64,000 bases of DNA. Source: an uncultured Bacilli bacterium. Its GTDB lineage: Bacteria; Bacillota_I; Bacilli_A; RF39; UBA660. Of this stretch, positions 15,088 through 24,758 are shown piece by piece; the stretch's first letter is position 1; each line of letters opens with the position of its first letter. The notes beneath the pieces are model-generated. The model was not told where the DNA came from and searched no databases. It worked only from the letters and a program-made list of their open reading frames with translations. Where the stretch lies: NCBI GenBank assembly GCA_934130375.1, contig CAKOXW010000005.1, positions 21,969-85,968 of the forward strand, given 5' to 3'. The position numbers were made by a program, and so were the translations under genes.

Positions 15088-16863
15088 ATGAATAAAGAAA
15101 AAAATGAATTAGAAGAAAATAATGAATTCTTAGATACTCCTAAGAAAAAGAAAAAAAAGGAAAAAGTATGTACACATAGAGTATTTAGTATGATTACTCT
15201 AGTCGCATCTCTTGCGTACTTAACATACAAAATTGTAACTTGTGAATCACTAATTACGAATATATACACATTATCAATACCTGTATTTTTATTCATAATA
15301 AGTATTATTTTACTAATCGCATCGTTAAAAAGTGAATTTAGCAAAGTATATATATTCTTATCTATTATGATATTGTTATTTTTATCTTTTTACTTAGTAA
15401 CTGATATTAACTTAGTATCTTTACCTAAAGAAGAAGTTATCGCATCTTACTACAACAAAGATTTAAAAGAATTAAAAGATTTTGCTGATAAAAATAATAT
15501 AAATTTAGTTATTGAATATGAATATAGTGATGAAATAGAAACTGGTAAAATAATTAGAATTGATACTGAAGGAATAAGTTATGTAAAAGACATTAAACAA
15601 ATAATTGTTACTATATCCGATGGTCCAAATTACGATAAACTATTAATCGTACCTAGTATGATTGGTAGAAACTTAGATGATTTAATAGAATTTATTAATA
15701 AAAACTTCATGAATAATGTAACTATCAACTTTGAAATATCAGATAGTGATAAAGACACGATTATATCGCAAGATAAAAATGGTGAAATAAGAAGAAATAG
15801 CGATATTACATTTGTTATATCACTAGGTTCTGAAATAAGTGATACTGTTACTATGGAAAACCTAGTTGGTATGAAGTTATTTGATGCTGAACTATGGTTA
15901 AAAAGAAATGGTATCAAATATGAAATTAAATATGAATTTAGTGATAAATCAAAAAATGAAGTACTTAGTCAAAGTACAAATAAAGATGAAGAGATAAATA
16001 TTAAAGATACAAATATCACTATTACAGTATCTGCTGGTGTTGCAATAAAGATACCTGACTTTAAAACTATGACTGTTGATGATGCAACAAACTGGATTAT
16101 AAATAATAAATTAAAAGTAGAATTTAACGAAATATATGATGAAAACATCGAAACAGGTAAAATTATAGAACAAAGTATTAAAGAAAACGAATTAGTTAAA
16201 GAAAATACACTTATTACTCTAACTATTTCTAAAGGTCAAATTATAATGGATGAATTTAAATCAATATCAGAATTTAGAGATTGGGCTAATAAGTACAATG
16301 TTAAATACAATGAAACATATGATTATAGTAATAATATTTCTAAAGGAGAAGCAATAAGTTACTCATATAATAAAGGAGATATAATAGACCCAGATGGAGT
16401 TATATATGTAAAAATATCTTTAGGAAAAGCTGTATATATACCATCATTTGTAGGTAAAAGTAAAAGTGATGCACAAAATACATGTAATTCACTTGGAATA
16501 AGATGTAATTTCGTAACAGGTACTTATACAAATTACAATAGTAATGTAATATATAATCAATCAAGAAGTGTTAACTCTAAAGTTGCAAGTGGTTCTTCTA
16601 TAACACTAACATTATCTAAAGGTATACCTGAAACTAAAAAACTTGCTATATTGCAAAATTGGTTATCAATTGGTAATGCAGATGCAACTATAAATTCATT
16701 AAGAAGCAACTTTGCTAAGAACTATCCTGGTGTTAACTTTGTATTTGAGAAAAGAAAAGATAATACACTAAATAGTGGTATGATAGCACAAAACTCTCCT
16801 ACTACTGCTGGTTCAGAAGTAAAACAAGGACAAACATATACAATTTATATTGTATCAAATTAG
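15088..16863 (+). CDS. PASTA-repeat membrane protein without a kinase domain
   Basis: This 591-residue protein has a Lys-rich cytoplasmic start, three transmembrane segments (about residues 31-50, 57-80 and 88-106), and then only exported sequence. That part is built of six or so PASTA-like units of about 65 residues. Their typical ends are LIVPSMIGRNLDD, VTMENLVGMKLFDAELWL, IKIPDFKTMTVDDATNWI and VYIPSFVGKSKSDAQNTC, with 'G..I.Q' turns. PASTA domains bind peptidoglycan or muropeptides. In PrkC/Stk proteins they follow a Ser/Thr kinase, which is absent here. ATG 15088 is chosen over an upstream start because AGGTGG precedes it by 6 nt. It is one of few plus-strand genes and ends in its own terminator. 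Its role as a wall sensor or anchor is inferred. Confidence 0.85.
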   Translation: MNKEKNELEENNEFLDTPKKKKKKEKVCTHRVFSMITLVASLAYLTYKIVTCESLITNIYTLSIPVFLFIISIILLIASLKSEFSKVYIFLSIMILLFLSFYLVTDINLVSLPKEEVIASYYNKDLKELKDFADKNNINLVIEYEYSDEIETGKIIRIDTEGISYVKDIKQIIVTISDGPNYDKLLIVPSMIGRNLDDLIEFINKNFMNNVTINFEISDSDKDTIISQDKNGEIRRNSDITFVISLGSEISDTVTMENLVGMKLFDAELWLKRNGIKYEIKYEFSDKSKNEVLSQSTNKDEEINIKDTNITITVSAGVAIKIPDFKTMTVDDATNWIINNKLKVEFNEIYDENIETGKIIEQSIKENELVKENTLITLTISKGQIIMDEFKSISEFRDWANKYNVKYNETYDYSNNISKGEAISYSYNKGDIIDPDGVIYVKISLGKAVYIPSFVGKSKSDAQNTCNSLGIRCNFVTGTYTNYNSNVIYNQSRSVNSKVASGSSITLTLSKGIPETKKLAILQNWLSIGNADATINSLRSNFAKNYPGVNFVFEKRKDNTLNSGMIAQNSPTTAGSEVKQGQTYTIYIVSN

Positions 16864-16882
16864 ACTAGAAATAGTCTTTTTT
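16862..16882 (+). terminator. Terminator of the PASTA protein gene
   Basis: AGACTA-GAAA-TAGTCT followed by TTTTTT, starting within the stop codon. Confidence 0.85.
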
Positions 16883-16914
16883 CTTTATAAAAATCAACAT
16901 TAATAAACTTAATA

Positions 16915-16944
16915 CAAAAAAATAGTTTACGATTGTAAACTATT
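16915..16944 (-). terminator. polC terminator; copy 1 of a repeated hairpin
   Basis: AATAGTTTAC pairs with GTAAACTATT around GATT, followed by Ts on the minus strand. The same stem occurs at 24687 and 45664, with shared TACACAAAT sequence on its gene-proximal side. Confidence 0.85.
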
Positions 16945-16966
16945 TCACTACACAAATATATATTAA

Positions 16967-16988
16967 TTAAGCCCAAGAATACACATAA
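16967..16988 (-). repeat. 3' repeat element, copy 2
   Basis: Plus-strand TTAAGCCCAAGAATACACAT followed by AA, 12 nt beyond the polC stop and before the terminator hairpin. Confidence 0.75.
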
Positions 16989-17000
16989 AAGAAAACTAAG

Positions 17001-20000
17001 TTAAAACAAACTTAGTTGACTTGTTTCAGGCATACCATCTAATATACCCATTAATCTCATTTTATCAGTTACTGTTTGAGATATTTTTGCTCTATTCTGT
17101 AAATCTTCTATACTAAAGAATTCTTTTTTATCTCTTTCCTCTACTATTTTCTTAGCAACTACATCACCTAATCCATCTATTGAATTAAAAGGCGCTAAAG
17201 CAGTAAAATCATCTATAACCACCCATGTTGTTGCATTACTTTTATATAAATCGGGCTTTAAGAAAGTTATCCCCCTAGCAGATGCTTCTAATGAAACTTT
17301 TAAACTTTCTAACATACCATTTTCTTTATTAGTAGCCTCATAACCTTTATTTTGAATATCAATTATTCTATCCTTAATACCATCATAACCCTTTATCATC
17401 GCATCAACATCTACATCAGTTGCTTTACAAGTAAGCCATGATGCATAGAAATATACAGGCATATGAACTTTATACCACGCTATTCTAAAAGCACTCATAA
17501 CATATGCTGCTGCATGAGCTTTTGGGAACATGTATTTAATCTTTTGACAAGATTCAATGTACCAATCTTCAATATTGGCTTCCTTCATTGTTTTAACATG
17601 GTCCTTCCAACCTTCTGGGTCTTTTGATGCTTTACCTTTACGAACAAATTCCATTATCTTAAATGCTTTAATTGGCTTAACACCATGATACATAAGATAA
17701 ACCATTATATCATCACGACAACCAATTACTTCTTTAAAAGGAACTACTTTATTTTTTATTAATTCTTGAGCATTACCTAACCATACGTCTGTACCATGAG
17801 ATAGACCTGATATCTTAATAAGTTCTGCAAAAGTTTTAGGTTTAGTTTCCGCAACCATTCCAATTGTAAAACCAGTACCAAACTCTGGAATACCAAGAGT
17901 ACCTGTATCACACATTATTTGAGCATTTGTAACGCCTAGTGCTTTAGTAGAAGTAAATATACTCATCGTATCTTTATCATCTAAAGGAACCTTAGTAATA
18001 TCTGTTTTAGTTAAATCTTGTATCATACGAAGTTGGGTTGGATCAGAGTGACCTAAGATATCTAGTTTTAATACACACTGGTCAATCGCATGGTAATCAA
18101 AGTGAGTTGTTCTCCATGCTGAAGTGTTATCATCAGCAGGAAATTGGAAAGGTGTAAAATCAAATACATCCATATAATCAGGAATAACTACTATACCACC
18201 TGGATGCTGACCAGTTGTCCTTTTAACACCAGTACATCCAAGAGCAAGTCTTTCTATTTCAGGCATTCTTCTATTTGTACCCTTATCTTCAAAATAACCT
18301 TTTACAAATCCAAAAGCAGTCTTATCAGCAACTGTACCAATAGTACCTGCTCTATATACATTATCTTCACCAAACAATACCTTAGTGTATGCATGCGCAG
18401 AAGCCTGGTTCAAATCACTAAAGTTTAAGTCTATATCTGGAACTTTATCAGCATTAAAACCAAGGAAAGTTGCAAAAGGCATATCTTGTCCATCTTTATA
18501 CATTCTAGTACCACAATTAGGACAATTCTTATCTGGTAAATCAAATCCAGAAGAATATGTACTACCTAAAGCATTATTATCATCATCATTAAATATACTA
18601 CATTTACAATTAGTACATCTATAATGAGCTGGTAGAGGATTAACCTCCGTTATACCCATTAATGTTGCTACAAACGAAGAACCAACTGAACCTCTCGAAC
18701 CAACTAAATAACCTTCATCATTAGAGTGCTTAACTAGTCTTTGAGCAATTAAGTATATCGGATCAAATCCACCACCAATAATACCACCTAACTCTTTCTT
18801 TACTCTCTTAGATAAAGTATCATCATTTAATTCACCAAACTCTTCTTCCCAATTTTCTTTTAAATAATCACTAATTAACTCTTTAACTCTATCAAAACCT
18901 TGTACTAGTACCTCATGCATCATATTGTAGATTAATTCTTCATTATTAGTATTATCATTATTCTTAGATACAAAGTATGAACATGATTTATACACAATAT
19001 CTCCATATAATTCTTTAGCAATACGTTCTTCAATATTATGTGGCAAAGGCTCTCCATACCACTCATTTGCTTTTTCATATACAAGGTCAGTAACTACTCT
19101 TGGACAATCTAGATAATTACCATCATCACCCTTTACTCTAGGAGAAAAAGGTATTCCTCCAGTATCTATTATTACTTCTATTTCATCTACCATATCAAGA
19201 ACCTTGTTGGTATTACTAACGACTATCTCGTAAGCAAGGTCGCTTCCTAAGAAAGAGAAATTTTCTAACATTTCTTCAGTAGTTCTAAAGTGAAGAGATG
19301 GTATTTCTTTTATATCTTTTTTGTTAAGTGGATGTCTACCACCACCTGGTACCTTTTGATTAACAATTATCTCTCTAAATATCTTATCTTCCTTTGTAAA
19401 ATGATGCACATCCCCTGTTGCTACTATAATCTTACCCGCATCCTTAGTGGTATCAATAATCTTTCTTAAATGATTTTTAATTTCTTCCTCATCTTTAAAA
19501 TCACTAAGTTGTATTAAATGATTATAAGCATCAACTGGTTGTACTTCAACATAGTCATAAAAATTAATAATATTAGTTAATTCTTCTTTTTCCTTACTCC
19601 TTGCTTCTCTAAATACTTCAGACTCATAGCAACCACTACCTATTAAAACACCCTCTCTTAACTCATTAACTTTACTTCTTAAAATCCTTGGAGTTTTATA
19701 TAGATAAACAGTATTAGCAAGAGATATCATCTTAAACAAGTTCTTTAAGCCAGTCTTATTCTTAGCAATCGCATTAAAATGATATGTTCTACCAAATTTA
19801 TGAATTTCGCTCTTATCAACAAGATTATTAAGTTCACTGATTACTTCAAAGTTTTGAGATTTTAATTTAGATATCATTTTATGAAACACCATTGCAGTAC
19901 CTTCCGCATCATAATCTGCTCTATGGTGTGCATCTTCATCAAACTCTACATTATATCTTTTTACAAGTGCTGATAAACTATGACGCGCTGCATCTCTATC

Positions 20001-21602
20001 TAACGCTCTTGATAACTCTAAGGTATCAATTACTGTATTTGTAAAAGACCCTAGATTATATTTTTTCATAGACATTTCAATAAATGAAATATCAAATTTT
20101 GCATTATGGGCAACCATAGGAAGATTACCTGTCCACTCTAAAAATCTCTTAGTGACATTTTCTTCATTATCACAATCCTTAACCATATCATCACTTATAC
20201 AAGTAAGTTCAGTTATCTTATTAGGTATATGATGCCCTGGATTAATAAGTTCATCAAATCTATCAACTATCTCACCATTGCATATTTTTACCGCACCAAT
20301 TTCAATCATTTGGTCTCCACCACCAGCATTAAAACCAGTAGTTTCAGTATCAAATACTACAAATGTTGTATCAAGAGATTCATCTGTTGGCCTTATAACT
20401 ATATCAACAGTATCATCAACAAGAGTTAATTCAACACCATATAAACCTTTAAAATGTTTAGATTTATCTTCAATTTTCTTATTATAACCATTTATAATAC
20501 CATATGCGATAGGAAAAGCCTGACAACTATTATGGTCTGTAATCGCAACACCTCTATAACCCATTTTAATTGCTCTTTCAACAAGTTCACAAGTATGTTT
20601 ACCTAAATCAAGCTTAGTAACACCATCCATCTGGCTCATCATAGTATGAGCATGCAACTCAACTCTTTTAACCTCACTATTATCAACTATATCCACATCT
20701 TTACTTGGAATTATTTCAATAGAATTAGCAGTAAGTACCAAATCCTTAGCAAATGGATCATTTTTCAAATTACCCTTTACCCTAATCCATTTACCTTCCT
20801 TTAACTTACTACAAAACTTAGCAAATTCCTTTGCATCCTTAGAAAAAACTTTACAATAAATACTATCAGTATTATCACTAATCTTTAAAGTTAAAATTTT
20901 AAAATTACTCTTAGGAGATTCAAAAGGATCACATCCAAATATATAAGCATCAACTATAACATTATTATCTTCACCTATCATATCCCTAATAGTATAATTA
21001 ACTTCCCCACTAATCTTACTACCAACTACTACACTATCTTCATCCGAAGAGGTATCACTAGAAGTACTAACATTATGCTTTAATTCCAAAGTTTCACTTT
21101 CAATTTCCTTCTTAATCAATTCTTCTTCTTCCTTGTTGATAACAACTCTCAACTCATTAACAAACCCAGCATACATAAACGAAGTTTTAATAGAATTCAT
21201 TAAGCCACTTATCTTATTTTCTTCTACCTTGTTAAGTACTTCAATTACAATATCATTATTATCTAAATAAACTTTATTTTGAATAAATATCTTTGGTAAT
21301 AATCCCTTTATATCATCAAGAATATATTTATAATAATCAGTCAAATAATCATAATTAATATCCTTATATTCAACTTTAAGTAAGATAATATTTGTAACAC
21401 TATCACTAAAAGAAGTAGCAACACCCTTTTTTAATATGTCATATACTTCTACTGGTAAAGTAGAAGTAAGTTCTAAAACAAAGCAAGATTTTCTTAACTC
21501 CTTATTCCTTATAATTTTTTTTATACAACCACCATCAAAATATGAATAATATTCACTATTCATATTAATTTTATCTAATAATAATTTTAGTTTATCGTTC
21601 AT
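17001..21602 (-). CDS. polC: DNA polymerase III alpha subunit, Gram-positive PolC type
   Basis: This is the main replicative polymerase, with built-in proofreading. The 1533 residues are somewhat longer than the usual PolC of about 1440. Domains in order: N-terminal domain I/II (1-195) with an acidic Ser-rich linker at about 180-190; OB fold (about 200-300); split PHP domain opening ELHAHTMMSQMDG (315-326); a DEDD exonuclease inserted in PHP starting FDTETTG (417-423) and including HNAKFD and HHRADYDAE; then PHP-C, the palm with a four-Cys zinc site (CTNCKCS and CPNCG), and the PDIDLNFS catalytic-aspartate motif. The finger and thumb regions follow. AGGAGG lies 5 nt before ATG. It is monocistronic. 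PolC, rather than only DnaE, places the organism in Bacilli-type Firmicutes. Confidence 0.99.
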   Translation of the reverse strand: MNDKLKLLLDKINMNSEYYSYFDGGCIKKIIRNKELRKSCFVLELTSTLPVEVYDILKKGVATSFSDSVTNIILLKVEYKDINYDYLTDYYKYILDDIKGLLPKIFIQNKVYLDNNDIVIEVLNKVEENKISGLMNSIKTSFMYAGFVNELRVVINKEEEELIKKEIESETLELKHNVSTSSDTSSDEDSVVVGSKISGEVNYTIRDMIGEDNNVIVDAYIFGCDPFESPKSNFKILTLKISDNTDSIYCKVFSKDAKEFAKFCSKLKEGKWIRVKGNLKNDPFAKDLVLTANSIEIIPSKDVDIVDNSEVKRVELHAHTMMSQMDGVTKLDLGKHTCELVERAIKMGYRGVAITDHNSCQAFPIAYGIINGYNKKIEDKSKHFKGLYGVELTLVDDTVDIVIRPTDESLDTTFVVFDTETTGFNAGGGDQMIEIGAVKICNGEIVDRFDELINPGHHIPNKITELTCISDDMVKDCDNEENVTKRFLEWTGNLPMVAHNAKFDISFIEMSMKKYNLGSFTNTVIDTLELSRALDRDAARHSLSALVKRYNVEFDEDAHHRADYDAEGTAMVFHKMISKLKSQNFEVISELNNLVDKSEIHKFGRTYHFNAIAKNKTGLKNLFKMISLANTVYLYKTPRILRSKVNELREGVLIGSGCYESEVFREARSKEKEELTNIINFYDYVEVQPVDAYNHLIQLSDFKDEEEIKNHLRKIIDTTKDAGKIIVATGDVHHFTKEDKIFREIIVNQKVPGGGRHPLNKKDIKEIPSLHFRTTEEMLENFSFLGSDLAYEIVVSNTNKVLDMVDEIEVIIDTGGIPFSPRVKGDDGNYLDCPRVVTDLVYEKANEWYGEPLPHNIEERIAKELYGDIVYKSCSYFVSKNNDNTNNEELIYNMMHEVLVQGFDRVKELISDYLKENWEEEFGELNDDTLSKRVKKELGGIIGGGFDPIYLIAQRLVKHSNDEGYLVGSRGSVGSSFVATLMGITEVNPLPAHYRCTNCKCSIFNDDDNNALGSTYSSGFDLPDKNCPNCGTRMYKDGQDMPFATFLGFNADKVPDIDLNFSDLNQASAHAYTKVLFGEDNVYRAGTIGTVADKTAFGFVKGYFEDKGTNRRMPEIERLALGCTGVKRTTGQHPGGIVVIPDYMDVFDFTPFQFPADDNTSAWRTTHFDYHAIDQCVLKLDILGHSDPTQLRMIQDLTKTDITKVPLDDKDTMSIFTSTKALGVTNAQIMCDTGTLGIPEFGTGFTIGMVAETKPKTFAELIKISGLSHGTDVWLGNAQELIKNKVVPFKEVIGCRDDIMVYLMYHGVKPIKAFKIMEFVRKGKASKDPEGWKDHVKTMKEANIEDWYIESCQKIKYMFPKAHAAAYVMSAFRIAWYKVHMPVYFYASWLTCKATDVDVDAMIKGYDGIKDRIIDIQNKGYEATNKENGMLESLKVSLEASARGITFLKPDLYKSNATTWVVIDDFTALAPFNSIDGLGDVVAKKIVEERDKKEFFSIEDLQNRAKISQTVTDKMRLMGILDGMPETSQLSLF

Positions 21603-21680
21603 ACTGCCTCCTAGAATTCATTACAACTTATTATAGCATTTAAAGGCAAAGTATAAAATACTTATTTATCATTTTTTAAA

Positions 21681-21711
21681 TAAAAAGACAAATAGAGCAA
21701 ATCTATTTGTC
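21681..21711 (-). terminator. Terminator after the large glycine-rich prepilin fusion
   Basis: GACAAATAG pairs with CTATTTGTC around a 7-nt loop, followed by a T run on the minus strand, just beyond the stop at 21718. Confidence 0.85.
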
Positions 21712-21717
21712 AATATT

Positions 21718-24492
21718 TTATCTAGCATTACGAATAATTAATATTCCTGAAGCACCGGCTGAATTTCTTCCACCACCATTTCCACTATTCATGATTGCGG
21801 AAGAAACATAACCAGGTCCACCTATAGAATAACTTGTTATTCCTGAATTACATCCAGACGTTGTTCCTTCACCAAATTCACAAGTTGTATTTCCTTGTCC
21901 ACTTCCGCCGCTTCCAGCACCAGGGCCCCAGTTCATACTACAAGAGCCTCCAGCGGATCCATTAGAACCAAATGTTCCACCTGAACCGCCTGATGTTTCT
22001 GATGCTGAACTGCATACTCCTTGGTTTGCATCATATGATACGCAGCATGTTCCGCCTCTGCCACCTCCGCCAGAACCACCGGAACCACCGTTATAGCTAC
22101 TACTTGCATTACCACCATTTGCAAAATATGTTTCTTCTGTACCAAAATATGTTATACCACCATTACTTGAAACATTTCCGCCATTACCAATTTTTATTTC
22201 ATAAGTACCTGATTCAATTGTTTCATTTAAGTAAGTTTTAGTGTAACCACCACCGCCACCTCCACTATTACCTCCGCCGCCTCCGCCTACTAAGAACAAA
22301 TCGGCATTAAGAGATTTATTAAGAATGAAACTACCACTAGTATAGAAAGTTATTTTGTAATCATCTCCACTTTCTACAACTTTTACTTTTCCATTGTAAG
22401 TACCTATTACTTCATCATTTACAACAACATTTGTTACTGATGTACTTCTCATTATTATTATTCCAGAACTTCCAGCAGAATTTCTTCCACCACCATTTCC
22501 ACTATTTGCACTAACAGATGAGCCACTTTTGCCGTGTCCACCAGATGAGTACGATTTTACACCTGCCATACATCCTGATGTTGTTCCTTCATCAAATTCA
22601 CAAGTTGTATTTCCTTGTCCGCTTCCGCCACTTCCAGCACCAGGACCCCAGCTCATACTACAAGAACCTCCAGCCGATCCATTAGAACCAAATGTTCCAC
22701 CTGATCCGCCTGATGTTTCTGATGCTGCACTGCATACTCCTTGGTTTGCATCATATGATACGCAGCATGTTCCGCCTCTGCCCCCTCCGCCAGAACCACC
22801 GGAACCACCATTGCCATTTCCACCAGCATTTCCACCAAATGCTACATATTTACTATCGTCTCCAAAGTATGATTTATTACCGCTATTACCTGATGTTACT
22901 TGAGCGCCTACTTGCAAATTATAAGCACCTGCTTCAATTACTTGATTTAAATAAGTTTTAGTATAGCCACCTCCTCCTCCTGCAGAGCCGCTACCTCCAC
23001 CTCCGCCACCTACCAAGAATAAATCTACTCCAATTTCACTTGATAGTGTCAAAGTTCCACTACTTAAATATTTAATTTTCCAACCATCTTCACCATTAGA
23101 TACAATTTCACAATTTCCAGTATATGTAAATACTGGTGTTCCTTTTGTTGTTCCCGCACATGAATAATTATTCACTAAATATTCATATGTTACATCTAAT
23201 AGTGAACTTTCCCATCTTGCATATAAAACATGATTTGCTGCTATCGAAACTAAGTCTGTATTATTAACTAATTCTCCACCTCCACTATCTGTATACCATC
23301 CTAAGAATTTATAGTATTGTCTTGTTGGTGTTGGTAAATTCTCATATGGTTTTCCATATGTTACATCTAATGTATTACTACTTATCTCTCCTCCAGTTGC
23401 ATTTAATGTTACAACATATTTTTTTAACTTATATGTTGCTTTTACTTTAGTATTTTGATTTCCAATTATTATTACATTTCCACTTAATACGCTATTACCA
23501 CTTACTACTTCCCATCCAACAAAATCATAGCCTGTTTTTGTTGGACTTGGTAATGTTACTTTTTCATTTATTGTATAAGTTCCACTTACATCTCCACTTG
23601 TATCTCCTCCATCAAAATCTAATACAAGATTTGATGTATTTAATCCATATGTTGCCTTTATTGTTACATCTGTTGTACCAAAATGTAATGTATTTCCACT
23701 TATTATTGCATTACCACTTACTACTTTCCATCCAGTAAATACATAATCTGTTTTTGTTGGACTTGGTAATATTACTTCACTGCCTTCTGCATACACACCA
23801 TGTAATGAGCTACTTAATATACCACCATCTAAATCTACTGTTAAATTAACCTCTTTACCCCACATTGCAGTAATTGTTGAATTCTTATTACCAATTGTAA
23901 TATTGTTTTCTCCTAATAATGCATCCCCTTTTTCTAATTGCCATTTTCTTAAAGCATAGCCTTCTTTTTTTATACTGGGATATGATAATTGTGTATTTGG
24001 ACTATAAGTACCTGTTAAACTAAATGACGAATCAACTAATTCTCCACCATTTAAATTAAACACAAATAATACTTTTCCTGTCATAGTACACTCACTACTA
24101 TCTATTGGATAAATCTTTAAATTAGTATCTGCATATTCTTTAATCATACAAAATTTATCATTTTCTAATAATGCTTTAGAAGCTCCTGATGAATCTACCT
24201 CAACATATCCATCTATATTTTCTTTAAGTTTTGTATCTAATACTCTACTTCCATCCTTAATTTCCATAGAAGATACTGTATACATAATACTATCACTAGA
24301 TAAAGTTCCACCATGATAACTAAGAAAATCACTTTTTACTAAATTATATATCTCATTAGAATTTATCTTAAACTTCTCTTTTTCCGCACCACCACTAATA
24401 TTAGTTAATCTTGGTACAGCAATAACAAGTACGATTGCAATAACTATTATTACTGCTAGTAATTCCACTAAAGTAAAAGCATTTTTCTTCAT
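21718..24492 (-). CDS. Large prepilin-type surface protein: InlB-type repeats and two glycine-rich domains
   Basis: This 924-residue protein has the leader MKKNAFTLVELLAV: Ala, not Gly, at -1, with Phe +1 and Glu +5 kept. The hydrophobic helix ends VPRLTNI. Residues 140-430 hold four InlB/Listeria-Bacteroides-type units marked by NLNGGEL, DLDGGIL, DFDGGDT and NATGGEI, each followed by a 'GY.F.GW' or 'LGWYTDSGG' element. Residues from about 490 to the end are two tandem copies of a Gly/Ser-rich domain with conserved Cys (GGTCCVSYDANQGVC, SGQGNTTCEF), each closing with a hydrophobic SGIIIMR or SGILIIR strand. The start has AGGAGG and a good promoter at 24520-24548. It is inferred to be a surface or pilus-associated adhesin; no binding partner can be assigned. 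Confidence 0.87.
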   Translation of the reverse strand: MKKNAFTLVELLAVIIVIAIVLVIAVPRLTNISGGAEKEKFKINSNEIYNLVKSDFLSYHGGTLSSDSIMYTVSSMEIKDGSRVLDTKLKENIDGYVEVDSSGASKALLENDKFCMIKEYADTNLKIYPIDSSECTMTGKVLFVFNLNGGELVDSSFSLTGTYSPNTQLSYPSIKKEGYALRKWQLEKGDALLGENNITIGNKNSTITAMWGKEVNLTVDLDGGILSSSLHGVYAEGSEVILPSPTKTDYVFTGWKVVSGNAIISGNTLHFGTTDVTIKATYGLNTSNLVLDFDGGDTSGDVSGTYTINEKVTLPSPTKTGYDFVGWEVVSGNSVLSGNVIIIGNQNTKVKATYKLKKYVVTLNATGGEISSNTLDVTYGKPYENLPTPTRQYYKFLGWYTDSGGGELVNNTDLVSIAANHVLYARWESSLLDVTYEYLVNNYSCAGTTKGTPVFTYTGNCEIVSNGEDGWKIKYLSSGTLTLSSEIGVDLFLVGGGGGGSGSAGGGGGYTKTYLNQVIEAGAYNLQVGAQVTSGNSGNKSYFGDDSKYVAFGGNAGGNGNGGSGGSGGGGRGGTCCVSYDANQGVCSAASETSGGSGGTFGSNGSAGGSCSMSWGPGAGSGGSGQGNTTCEFDEGTTSGCMAGVKSYSSGGHGKSGSSVSANSGNGGGRNSAGSSGIIIMRSTSVTNVVVNDEVIGTYNGKVKVVESGDDYKITFYTSGSFILNKSLNADLFLVGGGGGGNSGGGGGGYTKTYLNETIESGTYEIKIGNGGNVSSNGGITYFGTEETYFANGGNASSSYNGGSGGSGGGGRGGTCCVSYDANQGVCSSASETSGGSGGTFGSNGSAGGSCSMNWGPGAGSGGSGQGNTTCEFGEGTTSGCNSGITSYSIGGPGYVSSAIMNSGNGGGRNSAGASGILIIRNAR
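21721..22297 (-). repeat. Intragenic duplication, glycine-rich copy 2
   Basis: This stretch encodes the second glycine-rich domain (FLVGGGGGGNSG to SGILIIR). It is very similar at DNA level to 22450-23017, including the shared Cys-containing GGTCCVSYDANQGVC block. Boundaries are approximate. Confidence 0.8.
22450..23017 (-). repeat. Intragenic duplication, glycine-rich copy 1
   Basis: This stretch encodes the first glycine-rich domain (FLVGGGGGGSGS to SGIIIMR) of the same gene. It pairs with 21721-22297. Boundaries are approximate. Confidence 0.8.
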
Positions 24493-24519
24493 CTTAAAAG
24501 CCTCCTATTGTATATATAA

Positions 24520-24548
24520 ATTATACATTAAAAAAGGCATTAATTCAA
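24520..24548 (-). promoter_or_regulatory. Sigma-A promoter of the large glycine-rich prepilin fusion
   Basis: Minus-strand TTGAAT (24548-24543), 17-nt spacer, TATAAT (24525-24520), about 28 nt upstream of the start codon. The sequence from 24549 to 24686 shows no gene. Confidence 0.7.
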
Positions 24549-24680
24549 TACATGAATAATGCTTTAATTTGTATTTTTATTATGCAGTTCTCTTTGTTGT
24601 GATAAGCTTAAAGTAGACAGTCAATAATATTATATAAACAATTTTGTATTTTTACCAATTATTACGATAATATTATAGTA

Positions 24681-24712
24681 TATAAAAAATAGTTTACACG
24701 CGTAAACTATTT
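24681..24712 (-). terminator. Terminator of the glucosaminidase gene; copy 2 of the repeated hairpin
   Basis: AAATAGTTTAC pairs with GTAAACTATTT around ACGC, followed by Ts on the minus strand. It is the same stem as at 16921 and 45664. Confidence 0.85.
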
Positions 24713-24734
24713 CATTACACAAATGTAAACCATT

Positions 24735-24756
24735 TTAAGCCCAATAATACACATAA
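24735..24756 (-). repeat. 3' repeat element, copy 3
   Basis: Plus-strand TTAAGCCCAATAATACACAT followed by AA, 2 nt beyond the stop codon at 24759 and before the terminator hairpin. Confidence 0.75.
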
Positions 24757-24758
24757 TA

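Noticed and set aside
22529..22903. Long proline-rich open frame on the plus strand
   Set aside because: It is the exact antisense of the glycine-rich domain (GGN codons read backwards give Pro/Ala-rich frames), without a ribosome binding site.
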